Part shown: piece after piece, positions 11,389-22,265 of the stretch
Numbering within the stretch: the first letter of the stretch is position 1
Layout: each line of letters starts with the position of its first letter
Source: Acanthosepion pharaonis
Taxonomy: Eukaryota > Mollusca > Cephalopoda > Sepiida > Sepiidae
NCBI GenBank assembly: GCA_903632075.3
Contig: CAHIKZ030002090.1
Coordinates: forward strand, 2,024,501-2,088,500
Direction of reading: 5' to 3'
Length of the DNA: 64,000 bases
Translations under genes and position numbers: made by a program
The notes under the pieces: generated by a model
Database searches by the model: none
Seen by the model: the letters and a program-made list of their open reading frames with translations, nothing else
What the model was told of the DNA's origin: nothing

Positions 11389-11697
11389 GTTATGTTCCAT
11401 GCGTGATACACGGTTAGGCGATCATCTATCTTTCGATACATGACTGACGAGACAGATTTTTTTCCCGCTGTAGGTTGTCATTTCTTACTGCGGTAGACCA
11501 GCTGCAATTCAAAGCTAAAGAAACCGATCTGTCTTGCTATTTACACATACCTGGTGGGGGGAGAAGAAGATCTATACCTTTCCCAAGGGTATTAGCACGT
11601 CAGTCAGTTATGTGCCATGCGCGATATATGCTTAGGCGATCATGTATCTTTCGATACATGACTGACGAGACAGATTTTTTTTCCAGCAGTAGGTTGC
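11389..11697 (+). repeat. two direct ~85-90 bp repeats flanking a SINE body piece
   Basis: 11389-11477 and 11602-11693 both run GTTATGT-CCATGCG-GATA, AGGCGATCAT, TATCTTTCGATACATGACTG and ACGAGACAGATTTTTTT, with about 90% identity by eye. Between them (11495-11612) is a minus-strand copy of the 3' body of the 5S-headed SINE. One unit may have been duplicated around the SINE insertion. Confidence 0.65.
11495..11612 (-). repeat. 5S-headed SINE family, 3' body fragment
   Basis: The minus strand reads GTGCTAATACCCTTGGGAAA ... GGTATGTGTAAATAGCAAGA ... TTGCAGCTGGTCTACCGCAG. It matches the body seen at 13840-13975, 44440-44650 and 52935-53060. The 5S head is absent (5'-truncated). Confidence 0.55.
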
Positions 11698-12828
11698 CAT
11701 TGTGTTGGAATGTGTCACGAAAACAAATGATTTCGTCTCTTTCTCTCCTGCTGTCGTAGCGACGGATGCAGTCTCCACTTCTGAGACTGAAAAACTACCC
11801 TCCTCATTCCAGCCCTTTGTGGCACCATTTAACGAGGCAGAAAAAGAAAAGAAAGAAAAGAAGAAAAGGAGAGGCTAAGGACCGAATCGTGGATGATAAG
11901 CAGAACACACATACGGCTAAGAGGCAATGGATAAGGGATATTTTGATAAGTAACAAATGGCGAAAGGGTGTCATTACAATGACAGGGAAATTCTGAGTAA
12001 AAAAAAAGGGAAAGAAAGAAAGAATCAGATATGTTTTGGCGACGGCTGTGTTATCTAAGGATATGAAAACAAACTATTGGTACGGGGAGGCGTCTTATTA
12101 TCAACTACAGACCGACTTGCCAAAGAAAAATTCAAATGAAAATGTTATTTCGATAAGTGACGAAAAACAGGCAACTAAAAGGACTTTGGACAGATATGAA
12201 AAATTAAAAGCCACTCACGAGTGTCCGCTGACCGATTTCCTTCGACGGAACATCCTTGGCCTGCGATAATAAAATTATGTTATCAGAAATATGTACCGAA
12301 GGGAAATGAATGGGAATTTAGAAATGTCTTTTCGAGGCGACGGTTGGCCGTGTTAAGAAGACCACCCATTCGGATAATTAGCGATAAAATACCTGACGAA
12401 AACCACGTGTAGAACAAGAATTATGACCGCCATTGTTCATATTGTCCCGTTTGCGGCTAGAGAAATGATAACGGCGATTAAGAGGAAGAAAAGGAAAAGA
12501 AGGGATAATTTTTTTTTAGTTAAGCAAGATATTTTTTTCTGAAACAAAGCCGCGGATTCGTCCACGCCCGACTAAGACATCATTGGTCAAGTGGTGATCA
12601 CGTGACGCACGAAGCAGGCTGTCGCCGCCCATCCAGAGTGTAGGTATGAGAAGCTGCTACGAAGAAGTGGGGAGGGCAGTTCACGCCCTCTGAAGTATGG
12701 TGAGAAGGTGGGAGTGAGGAAGGTTCCCAAAAATGGAAAAAAGTGGAAATTTCTAACCAGAGAGGTGGATATGTATTTAGAATTATCGAGGAAACCCCGA
12801 CGCCGACAGACCCACTCCGGTTTTGGTT

Positions 12829-12850
12829 GGCGTCCATATAAGCGAAGCCA
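12829..12850 (+). promoter_or_regulatory. putative LTR core promoter (TATA-like)
   Basis: GGCGTCCATATAAGCGAAGC is followed about 25 bp later by AGCAGAAATCAGTTCC. The same arrangement is conserved at 60256-60300 in copy 2, which supports a functional U3/R boundary. The transcription start is inferred, not shown. Confidence 0.45.
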
Positions 12851-13457
12851 CAACGAGCAGAAATCAGTTCCAGTGAGTTCAGTTCCAGAAAAGTTTGAGT
12901 TGAGTCTCCAGTTGAAGCCGCCTCGTTGATAGCTGACCAAGATTCACGCAAATTCCGGACTCCTCTTCAACCCAAGAACAATTATTTTGAAGAGCGACTT
13001 AGATTCAGACCACCGAAATAAGTTTTTTTTTCGACTTTCGTCCGAAAACACACCAAAAAACCAATTTCTTAGGTAGCAAACAACTTGAAGCATTAAAACT
13101 CGCCTAACGGAAAACGACGTGTCACAATCCATAGAACGGGTCGGGAGATAGATGCAGTCCTATGTATCGAACAACTAGACATAAATTTTGTTACCTTTTT
13201 CTTTGATACTTTGAACTTTTTGAGTTTTCATTTTATTTTATTTTATGCATATTTGTGTGGTATCACCCCCGTTGAACTCGGTTTGCATTACGGCCCATAC
13301 CACTGTTTGATCTCGTCTGCCTAAGATCAATTCACAACGTGGGTAGGCAGACTGGGGATCAATGCAGTTACCTTGGTAACCAGGCGTTGGAAGCGAGTTG
13401 GGAACGACGAGGCTGATATCAAATCTAACCAGATTCCCACCCGAATCACCAAAAGGT

Positions 13458-13705
13458 TAGAACGTCACATTTGGGTGCCGCGACCGATACCAAGCCAGTT
13501 GGTCGTCACAGGACGAGACAACACGACTGACGCGACAGGCGGACGTCACGTTTGGAGCGGCGATACCTGAACGGAGCTGCGAGGAGCGAACAGCTGGCGC
13601 CGCGGCGAGGACGTCACAATTGGTGCTGTTTAGGGACGTCACAGTTGGTGCCGTGGTAGACCAGAATAGAACGTCACAGTTGGCGCTGCAACCAAGGGAC
13701 GACGT
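13458..13705 (+). repeat. tandem LTR-end / primer-site-like units
   Basis: Units of the form CGTCACA-(N)TTGG-(T/C)GC(C/T)G recur irregularly at about 13462, 13503, 13543 (diverged), 13611, 13635, 13673 and 13702. Copy 2 at 60900-61125 has the same order but lacks the unit read here as GACGTCACAATTGGTGCTG (13610-13628). Each unit looks like an LTR 3' terminus joined to a primer-binding site. Confidence 0.55.
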
Positions 13706-13839
13706 CACACCTTTACACAGAGCTTGGTAACTCACCTATGCAAAACACCAACAAGCCAGCTACCAATCACAGTTCCCGTGCCTGCCCACCCCCACTCGCT
13801 TTTGTGGTTTCAAGTTGACCGACCAACTCATTACAGCCA

Positions 13840-13975
13840 TTTCCTTCTGCGGTAGACCAGTTACCATCCAAGGATATAGAACCCGGTTTTTTCCTGCTAT
13901 TTACCCATAGCTGGTGGGTTGAAAAGAAGATGATCCATAACTTTCCGAAGGTTATTAGCACATTGATACATACAC
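13840..13975 (-). repeat. 5S-headed SINE family, 3' body fragment
   Basis: The minus strand includes GTGCTAATAACCTTCGG, CCCACCAGCTATGGGTAAAT, AGCAGGAAAAAACCGGGTTC and TATATCCTTGGATGGTAACT. It is the same body block as at 44440-44650. The head is missing. Confidence 0.55.
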
Positions 13976-14520
13976 TGTATTTAATACTTGAAACCTTTAC
14001 TAACGCGACTAAAACCTTCTCGGATACTTTACAATGTCAAAAATATACATAACAAAACTTATAGGTAGTTTATGTCAAAATTAGCCTAAAAACTTGATTT
14101 TACATTTAATTCTTTCATACATTTTCTGTAGTATATCCAAGTGTGTGTGTCTTGGTTATAATAGCAAGTAGGAAGAAAACAAATACTGACTAATAATAAA
14201 AATGATTTGCAATGTATAAATACCTTCGCGGAAAATGAAGATAATATCAGAAGGAAATTGCGAAATGAATGGCTACATGCTCAATACATTAATCTGTTCG
14301 GAAGATAATGTCCGAATTTAGAATCAACGGTTATTCTTGAACTAATGTAATTAAACAGTGTTTAAATCACTCAGAATAAGAACACTAGGCATTTATACAT
14401 TTGTGCCATTGAAGTTCAAGGTTAGGTATGCCTTTACGATAAAACTCTAAATCCTGGAATATAGTTTCTCCATTTTATTTGCAACGTAATATCTTTTGGC
14501 TCAAAAGTTATTAACATATT

Positions 14521-14866
14521 TGACAAGGTGGTAGTGAGCGAAAGATCAGGGTAATATACTGAATGTGTCAAAGTTTCGTATGACACGTCCGTGAGCATGT
14601 GCAGTATCATCCTTGTAACACGTGTCCGAGCCTTGTCGTGGAGCAGAATTGGGCTATTAAATCAGTTCCGGTTGCATTTTGTTTAAATGGATGTACCTCT
14701 CATCCAGTTGCTGGCAGTAAACTTTGGCAGTGATATTCTGGTTAAATTCCAGAAAGCTGTAATGGATAATGCCAATGCTGAACCACCAGACAGTGACCAT
14801 AATCATCTGCAGGTGCAATTTCGCTTTTGGAAAATATTTGAGTTTTTCGTCATTGTCAGGCTATTC
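14521..14866 (-). pseudogene. mariner transposase fragment
   Basis: The minus strand from 14829 reads MVTVWWFSIGIIHYSFLEFN, VYCQQLDERYIHLNKMQPEL, stops, then LHDKARTRVTRM and SYETLTHSVYYPDLS. This is the central catalytic segment of mariner transposases (normally WWD..G, LDRL, DNARPH, PPYSPDLAP). The usual first acidic residue after WW is F here, and the DN of DNARPH reads DK. It is a dead copy bounded by unrelated sequence. Confidence 0.72.
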
Positions 14867-15282
14867 AATCTATAGCGTCTACTCCGGTTGCTCCGTATTC
14901 AAGTTCGATCGGCTCAACTGATCGTAGAGTTGATCGCTTCGGCCCAAGTCTTGTCCCGCCCCAGTTGATCGCAAAACTGGCTTGGTCCGAATGGCCGACT
15001 GGAATCGATGACTTAGTTTGGTTCAGTCAGAGTAGAGTCATACACAAGAAGAAAAAATAAATTATATAAAAGTAAAAGAAATATTTATATGTAATTCCTT
15101 GATACAAGTTTGATGGTACAGTTGTTGACAGTTCAAACAAGTCTTTACTCTTGATGCAATAACTATCAACCCTCCCAATTATCGTGACATACTCTTGTTA
15201 TCATAATGGAACGAGACTACTGGAACGAGGCTTTAAGTCGGAAGCTTTCTCTTCAGGGTGGCAAATCACATAAGACGAAGCG
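14867..15282. other. unassigned stretch
   Basis: 14880-15010 is relatively GC-rich with several TTGATCG/CGATCA words and may be a SINE body of another family, but I cannot match it within the window. No coding evidence. Confidence 0.3.
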
Positions 15283-15684
15283 GTGGTGCTCCTCTTTCTT
15301 TTCAGTATCGTCTCCGCAGTCTCTGTATGCCGTGTCTCTGCTGTAGTCTGTTTTCATCTACTCGGGGTTCTCTTTTTCTGGAAACATGCGCAAGGGCTGG
15401 GTTGGGGCATTATGTGCTCTAAGAATGCCCACGTTCTACAAACAACCAATCAATGCTCTCCCTACAATTGTCTAAATATGGGGATGGGTCCCTCATCCCT
15501 CCTTGGAATTCTACCTAGGCCATCTCCCTTTGTTCACTTGATCAAACCCGTCTGCTTCTTGCTTTGTGTGAATGCCTCTCACCATCACTACCAGACGGGC
15601 ATGGAAAATCCTCTACTTTCCCTGAAATTCAACCTTAGCACTTTCCTCCTTGGTCACATGAGAAACCCGTTTCCCAAGGGCTAG
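15283..15684 (+). other. open frame of unknown nature (133 codons)
   Basis: A frame from an ATG at 15283 stays open for 133 codons. The product is rich in Cys, Leu, Phe and His, and a hydrophobic first 30 residues could mimic a signal or membrane segment. No family motif is recognised and no splice context was found. The DNA contains two related stretches around TTGTTCACTTGATCAAACCC and TTGGTCACATGAGAAACCCG, which suggests repeat origin. Probably not a gene. Confidence 0.2.
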
Positions 15685-15689
15685 GCATG

Positions 15690-18600
15690 ATCTAGCCCAG
15701 ACGGCCAAGTTTTAATTATCGTACAAAATTCTTTCTTATCGTGCTTTTGTGTGTGGTTGTTTTCGCATCTGGGATTTATCATTTTTTTTTATTTCTACGT
15801 TAACTTTATCTTTGGCTAACAAGAGACAAAGATTCCTTGATTTGGGAAGATTTTATCACGTTTCGGTAGACGAAAAATTTATCATCATTCTTTACATATA
15901 TTATTTTGGGAACCAGTCTGCTTGTAAAAGTTAATCCTTATCAACTGACCGACCTCGCGGCCAGGGGTCCCTATTTGATTTCTATTTTGCATGAATATTG
16001 CCCCCCCCTCAAAAATTGTAAATACAAACAGTTAATTTTTGGCGCAAATATTTATTAATCGTTTACTTCCAGGTTGATGGTAATCCATTTTATCAGAATA
16101 TTGAAAAAAGGAGAGACTATCATTGTATGTAGTTGTTTTTGACTATTTTCGTTGTTTTTTAGTACTGGTGTTTCTATCGTGCAATCATATGGCGTTTCTC
16201 AGGTCTCTGTTGTGTTCTAGAATGTTATGGTTTCTTGTTCTGAGTAAGCATGCGGTTCCGATATCGTAAACTTTACTATGGAATTATAATAGATATAGAA
16301 TTCTGCTCTTCAATTGTCACTTCTTGATTAATGTTTCCAGCAAGCTATGCTTGGTCTACTGATTGTTTTCTTTTACGAGGAGAAATATCAAATATTCATC
16401 CTCTAACACTGCTTTCGCATGCTTGTTGTTGCTATTATTATTACTGATGTACCCGTACCATCAGAAATGACGGAAATTGTTAGAAAATTTTAATAGGGAG
16501 ATGCAATGAAACAAAAGTCTTGAAACAATTGAGATTCAATAAAGCGGAGATAAAGAATTCACAACTAAAATATATGTCCATTTTTAATTAATCCGTTCTC
16601 TTTATAGTTTCAGACGTCCAGTAGTATCAATGATTTATTAATTACTCCTGGTATTATATCAATCGCCTTTTACTCAAAATCATTTTACGTTAATAATTAT
16701 ATATGTTTAATATAATAGTGAAATAGAAATATCCCTCGGAAGAAAAAGATTCGCAACAGAACGACAAAACTTATTTCAAGACCTATTTCAAGGTATCTGA
16801 GTGCCTCACATGAAAGGCTTGAACAAATAAGATTACCAACTTAGTAACGTATGAGTAAAGGAAATGGTTAATTAAACGTTTCAGTTTTCTCGGGAAGTAA
16901 TTTTCTCTAAATGCAGGTTATTAAAACGACTAAGGGGAATAATCACTCATAAATTAAAAAAAATAAATTGTTTTACCTCCCTTCCCATTCAGATGGAGCA
17001 GGAAATATATAAATAAATACACACTGATTATTATATGGTTTTATTATCATTATTATTATTAGTAATAGTAGTATTATTTCGATAACAACTGTCTTTGTCA
17101 ATTTTTTGTGATATGTAAAAACGAGGAAGTTATTTCGATCTTATCTCAAATTATATTAGACCAATCAATGTTTTCACATTAATATTTATATTAACCAATC
17201 GTTGTTGGCAAAATTTTATTAAAAATATGTACAATAAATTATGTGACGGCCGAGTGTACAGTTATTTTAATGGTTATCATCGCAAATTCCAGCTTAGTCG
17301 ATTGTGCTCAGTTTAACACAGATACTAATGAAAAAAGGCATGAACCCGTGTTTTGTTTGCCTCTAGTTCTTGTTTAAGTAGCAGCATTGACTGGATGTTC
17401 TAAGCTTTGATGGTGTACACTGTAAAAGAAGGAATATTTGGTAAATAAACAAAAAGAAAAAAGGAAATACCGTAAAAAGCCATAATCACATGCATCCTAA
17501 ATGGCATAAGAAATGAGGCGGTTTGAGGTTTTGTTATGAAACTAGGATTGTTTATCATATTGATTATAGAGATACCAATGTATAATTATTAATAATTGTT
17601 TTCTATTCTCATGTATCTAAAGATTGCCATGAAATATATAATCCAAAAAGAGGAAAAGATTTTATTATGTTATTGTGCGACGTGAACGTAATGTCACAAA
17701 TTGCAAACAGGCTGATGACAACCAAAGAAAGAACTGAACAATTGTGCATAATAATAACAAAAAAAAAATGGCCTCCAAAATATCAGAAATGAGAAAATTG
17801 AAAGGATAAATGACATGAAAGTTAGATTATCAAGCAAGAAATTATTTAATGCATCTGGTTTTGCGAATCTAAACAAACAAGCCGAATATTAATAACATAT
17901 GTTAAAGACACTAAAGCAATCAAACTAACATCTATTAAGAAAACATCACTAAAAATATGTAATTTGGGCGAAGCAGTACATGAAAACTGATTTCACAAGA
18001 GTATATTTTAGTAATTACTTTAGGGCTAAATTAGATAGTAACTGAATGCTGATATATGTGTTGGATCATTCATGGAAAATGTCAGTCAGTATATCCTAAA
18101 AGAAAACAGTGCAAAGATAGAGAAATATACTGGCTTCGTTTTGTAGGTCGTAAAATTACAGGTTTCTTCGAAATTGATGGTGGAATTAAAACAAATCTTA
18201 TAAAAGCAGACATAGTAAAAGGAATGTAAATGGGAAGAAAAATTCATTAACATAAAGCGCGTAAAGTGAAATAAGAAAATAAAATAAAAAAGCAAAGCGG
18301 TTCTCGTTCCTCAATGTTCAGAGCCTTAAGCCGAGGAATAAATCTGGTGTGTCCTGTGATTAAAATATAAACAGTGAAAATCGAAGCATTTTTTTTTTTA
18401 ATTTTCATTTTTCTATTTGAGCTCTGAAGTAATTCTCTCGTATTTATAACGCCCGTTAACGTTTTTATTCCCTTTGCTGTTCCGCTTGACGCACTTACTA
18501 GTAATTATACACTTTTCCGATTTCTTCCTTTTCTTGCTCTTCCTTTCCCTGTCATATAGCTTCCAATATGTCGGTTTTTATAGCCTTATTAGAATTTTGT

Positions 18601-19391
18601 ACACGCAGAAAGATATTAAAATAAATGCAGTAAATTAGTGCATGTTCTTGAACAAGACAGTTTTGGCGTTACTGGTTATAACCAAAAAGATTTAATCTAA
18701 AGAATTCATTTACGAAAGAGATTGTAATAGTTGTTCCTCTTCCAACCAAACCTTTTCAAAGTCACCAAATTAATGGAGTTTCATTTTTTTTCAGATATGA
18801 ACTCAATAGTAAATTTGAACGCCATCTTTAAATGATCTATGTGTTAATCTATCGAAGTATTCCAAGTAAGGATCTTTGGTAAGCACCAAAAACTGCTGCA
18901 ACTTTACCAAATGCGAAGGAATATCAAAATAAAAGTATGTATGTCTAATGAAGATTCTATAATGTTAAGCAGTCTGTATTAACATGTAAAATGACTAATT
19001 CAGGATTTATTGTGTCAATATTGTTTCTATATGTTTTAGATGTCATATATATACCTTTTCTGGATATCATAGTTTCAGTTTAGGAGATAACTGAAACTCT
19101 AATATCCCGAAAGTGGTACTTGGAAATAGAAAAATCTACCCCGGTGGACGAAATAAAGGGTTCGATTAGAAATTCCAACGTATATCATCTTTTGGATCTA
19201 TTTATAAATAGAAAAACATAACGCACTTAGTATACATAATAAAACCTCTGACGCCAAAAACAATTTATTGTCAGTTCTTTTTTAAATGAGGATATATTAT
19301 CGACTGAAAATCCTACCATAAATACGTGCATATTCAAATAAATATGATTTGTTAAAAATGACTGATAAAGTACTTCGTTTAAATTTTTTCA
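15690..19391. other. long AT-rich stretch without identifiable features
   Basis: No repeat family seen elsewhere in the window, no RNA-like fold and only short open frames (60-69 codons) are present. A short ATT-rich run lies at 17035-17080. 19135-19180 carries GTGGACGAAATAAAGGGTTC, a fragment of the SINE tail seen at 42062-42080. Confidence 0.45.
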
Positions 19392-19520
19392 TTGTATTTT
19401 TCTTGTATGCTTAAAAGGAGATTCATCTTTGGGCTTAATGTATGTATAAAATGTCCAAACGATTGTTCGTTCCGAGCACTTTCGGCTAATCTATTGTGCC
19501 ATTTTCAAGGAGTCTTCTTG
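19392..19520 (-). repeat. probable PLE end fragment
   Basis: On the minus strand CCTTGAAAATGGCACAATAG, then ATTAGCCGAAAGTGCTCGG, parallels the PLE-end sequence at 28430-28379 (CCTTGAAAATGGCTAAGTG ... TAGCCGAAAGCGCTCGG). The GGC/GCC pair brackets a short loop and is followed by GAAAG. No coding sequence is attached. Confidence 0.45.
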
Positions 19521-19542
19521 TTCTTGCAATTAGTGATGACCG

Positions 19543-19773
19543 CTAATAATGGCACAAATAATAATGGCACAGTAAAAATGGCACCGGCAAAAATGAAAAT
19601 TGGAATATTTTTAAAAATTAGATTTCATTCAAAATCAACTTTTTTTTGCAAATATTTCAATAAACTTATACTTTTCCTATTTTTTCACTTGTGCCATTTT
19701 TTTCTTATTTTTCCACTGGTACTATTCTTACCAGTGGTATTTTACCGTGCCATTATTACCGGTGCCATTATTA
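19543..19773. mobile_element. foldback element with TAATAATGGCAC ends
   Basis: It starts TAATAATGGCAC and ends GTGCCATTATTA. Each end carries further GGCAC/GTGCC motifs (TAATAATGGCACAG, ATGGCACCGG; mirror copies at 19689-19765). The ~230-bp unit is a terminal inverted-repeat MITE or foldback with an AT-rich core and no coding. The 128-codon frame crossing it is an artefact. Confidence 0.6.
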
Positions 19774-20219
19774 CGTAAATTCACAATTTTTATATAGTTT
19801 GCTCAGTCATAGACATATTTGTAAGTACGAAACAAAGTTAGTAAATTAGGCTTTTTTATGATAATTATTTCTATTAGCAATCATGTCATCTATGAAAAGA
19901 ACTGCTGAACAGATAGACAACTATTAAATAAATATTTAATTTTGACAATTCTCCTGAAGTCAATTGCTTTATACCAATTTTATCGTATAAAAATTGATTT
20001 GTATAATAAAATCATATTGAGTGTACACATGTTAGAAGATATTATGGAACAAAATTTAAGCTACATCTATGAATATTTTGAGTTATAATAGTAAAAAAAT
20101 TATTGTAATGTAATTTACTCATAATGGACAATATAAATTGTATTTTACAATAGAAAATATATGTTCGCAACAGTGTAACTATTCTGTTATGAAATATATG
20201 TTCGCAACAGTCTAATTAC

Positions 20220-20605
20220 CGTCGTAGGTATGACGATAAACTACATCTGCGTCCTGGGTAAGACGATAAACTACGTCCAACAGCAAGGCCTCTGATCAAG
20301 AGGTCTTGAGGAGCGTGGCATTCCCTCTTAATTAGTGGTGTTCACAGGTCCACCTGATTCGGGATGGTAGCACATGTTAGGGACCCAGATATGGGTAAAT
20401 TGTTAACCCTCAAACTGGGGTCAAAACACTATGAAAGTCTAAAAAATTGGTTTTAATAACGCAAATACTTGGTAAAAAATTATTACCAGCATTATAGATT
20501 TTTGAAAAATAATATATTACCAGCAGTAAAAATCTTGCCGGTATAAAATAACCCATTGAGGTTGTTATGCCGTAAAACAACATAAACTAAACCAAACCTG
20601 TGTAA
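20220..20605 (+). mobile_element. SINE family 1 body
   Basis: The order matches the copy at 42352-42805: CGTCCTGGGTAAGACGATAA, CTCTGATCAAGAGGTCTTGA, GGAGCGTGGC, TCCACCTGATTCGGG, GGGACCCAGATATGGG, CAAACTGGGGTCAAAACACT, TTACCAGC repeats, ATCTTGCCGGTAT, then GTTATGCCGTAAAAC. A partial duplication of the first block sits at 20221-20245. The tRNA head is missing. Confidence 0.65.
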
Positions 20606-20689
20606 TTATTCTGTTTGCAAATTTATGCCAGTTTCCAGAACTTTATAACTAAACATTTTCTTTGTATAACTTTATCATTATTTTCATTT

Positions 20690-20780
20690 CTTACACGCGG
20701 ACTGTTGTCCTCATCTTTATTGCTGTTATCACGTTTCGGCCGTTGCATTCGCCGGCCTTCATCAGCTTTACATCAATCTG
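20690..20780 (-). repeat. SINE tail with good hammerhead-like core
   Basis: Minus strand 20765-20731: CTGATGA, A, GGCCG, a 10-base loop, CGGCC, GAAACGT. This is the best-preserved copy with a long loop. Downstream it continues into the GATGAGGACAACAGTCC block shared with 44030-44070. Confidence 0.6.
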
Positions 20781-20859
20781 GGTGACCTATATGCAAAATC
20801 TCGTTTAGGCCTTATTTTTAGTACTGATTAATCATTGCTCGCTCTGTTTTCACTCAGTC

Positions 20860-20945
20860 CAGGTACACACTACCTTTCAATTACTGTGTCACCAAATTTA
20901 CAAACTAATGCTTTAACCCACTAGAATATTGTTCTGTGGGACTTT
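20860..20945 (-). repeat. tRNA-like segment (SINE head remnant)
   Basis: The minus strand has TCTAGTGGGTTAAAGCATTA (A-box-like) and ACACAGTAATTG about 35 bp on. It resembles the head at 41885-41963 but is more diverged. Not a functional tRNA. Confidence 0.35.
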
Positions 20946-21015
20946 ATCATATTATTAAGACATCAAAGTATTTTTCATAAACGTCTATGATTTTACAGCA
21001 CCGTTCAACTAAGTT

Positions 21016-21508
21016 ATATGTAAATTTATAGTTATAATTTAAATAAAAAAATTGTCCAAAACAAGTATAATTAATTAGCAAAAGCCGTTTGAGAAAAAAC
21101 TTCTCGCCTGTGGAACTCCCTCCCCATTTCTTCTTTTCCTGATAGCTATAATCTCCAACTATTCAAATGTAATGTCAATCGACGTCTCCAGATGCCCAGA
21201 TCTATCCCCTATCCTTCTCTTCATCCTTTCCTCTATCACTCCTCTTTGCTCTAGCTCCAACTCTCTGTAACCCCTTGTGTGCTAGTGGTTTAGCGCCTTG
21301 CTTGGGGTGGAATGCTTAAAAAAAAACTATATTAAACGTAATGCAAAGCAGATTTCATTACAAAAAAGAATTAACTTATTATCATTTGCAAAGGTACCAG
21401 GATTTTACTAGTATAACGCTAAAAATATGATAAACCCAATGAAGAAATGCTCTCTACGTTAATAACACTCTATGAGACAAAATCTCTAATCATTACATGT
21501 CTAAGCAT
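21016..21508 (+). repeat. inverted repeat pair, left arm (interrupted)
   Basis: This arm matches the reverse complement of 24083-24365 at high similarity. Shared words include ATGTAAATTTA, CAAGTATA, TATTAAACGTAATG, AAGCAGATT, TTATTATCATTTGCAA, GGTACCAGGATTT and CTCTACGTTAATAA. The only large difference is the 227-bp LINE end inserted at 21101-21327. The pair is 3 kb apart and inverted; the nature of the parent repeat is unknown. Confidence 0.7.
21101..21327 (+). mobile_element. 5'-truncated LINE family C insertion
   Basis: It starts inside the ORF end (LWNSLP-like codons, then a PDSYNLQLFKCNVNRRLQ-like segment). It continues through a 3' UTR with TGCTAGTGGTTTAGCGCCTT, GCTTGGGGTGGAATG and an A-rich tail CTTAAAAAAAAAC. 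The uninterrupted copy at 24083-24365 reads straight from GAGAAGAAATCT to ATATTAAACG, which defines both edges. Confidence 0.72.
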
Positions 21509-22174
21509 CTTATGGAAATTTATCGATATTTGTTTAGTTTGACGCGAAGTTAGATTAATGAGACACTCAGAACGATTCCAGTTTTAATTCGTCGATTTCT
21601 CCTTAGAAGATTTCGGCATAGTAAACCTTTTGGAAACACTGAGAGATTAAGGGATCCGTGAATGAAAAACTGTGGTAATATGTATGCCAGAGGTTTTGTG
21701 AATATGCCAAATGTAGAAGGGCTTCCCGTCTCTGATAGCTTGCTGCGAAGTGTGAATGTGTTTTCATACAACAAAATCACCGGAAGGTCTTTTTTTCTCT
21801 TCCATTGTATCCTTCAATAGGACCAAATTATTTTTTAAATCAGATTGCCTGGATTCCTGTAAAATGTAATAAATAGAAATCGCAAGATATATAAAAACAG
21901 AAAATAATTTTTCTTCACAATGCATTCCATTTAGATAAAATGAGTGAAACCACTATGAATCTAAATATAATTTTGAATTTTCGCAATAATTTTTAATTGG
22001 CAGTTAAAATCATACTCCATCAGGTTGAAGATAGTCATGGCTTTACACAAATTCTGTATATTTTATTATGCATGAACTGCAATGGCCTCTTGGGAAATAT
22101 AACAGTGATTTCTCATTTCATTTTCCACTGTTTAACATTTAGCTTTGTTCTTCTCATACACTGACAGCCTTATC

Positions 22175-22256
22175 AAAACTAAAGATCCCACTCTGTCTTG
22201 TTATAGACAGAAGATATGAATTCATTTTTCCCCAAGGGCATTAACTTCAAGACAGC
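22175..22256 (-). repeat. 5S-headed SINE family body fragment
   Basis: The plus sequence AAAACTAAAGATCCCACTCT, GTCTTGTTATAGACAGAAG, CCCCAAGGGCATTAAC parallels 11512-11610. It is short and diverged. Confidence 0.4.
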
Positions 22257-22265
22257 GCAAAAGCA

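Larger units (their letters stand above)
11819..13705 (+). mobile_element. large LTR-like repeat with tandem PBS-like leader, copy 1
   Basis: This ~1.89-kb unit recurs almost unchanged at 59239-61125 in the same orientation. It begins TGTGGCACCATTTA. A TATA-like CCATATAAGCGAAGCC lies at 12834. After AGGTTAGAACGTCACA near 13467 it enters a leader with repeated CGTCACA plus TTGG(T/C)GCCG units (13458-13705). TG...CA ends followed by TTGGTGCCG-type sequence are typical of an LTR next to a tRNA primer-binding site. I infer an LTR (~11819-13467) plus leader of a Ty3/gypsy-like element with no gag or pol downstream. Open frames inside, including two overlapping 117-codon minus frames, are not conserved between the copies. 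Confidence 0.6.

Noticed and set aside
12036..12412. Two plus frames (77 and 63 codons) as a small gene
   Set aside because: They are within the LTR-like repeat, overlap each other, and are broken by indels in copy 2.
12587..12951. Two overlapping 117-codon minus-strand frames
   Set aside because: They lie antisense inside the LTR-like repeat and are not kept in the second copy at 59.2-61.1 kb.
13458..13705. CRE-type enhancer array (repeated CGTCA)
   Set aside because: The repeats extend into TTGG(T/C)GCCG, which fits an LTR-end/primer-site unit better; a regulatory role is possible but not supported.
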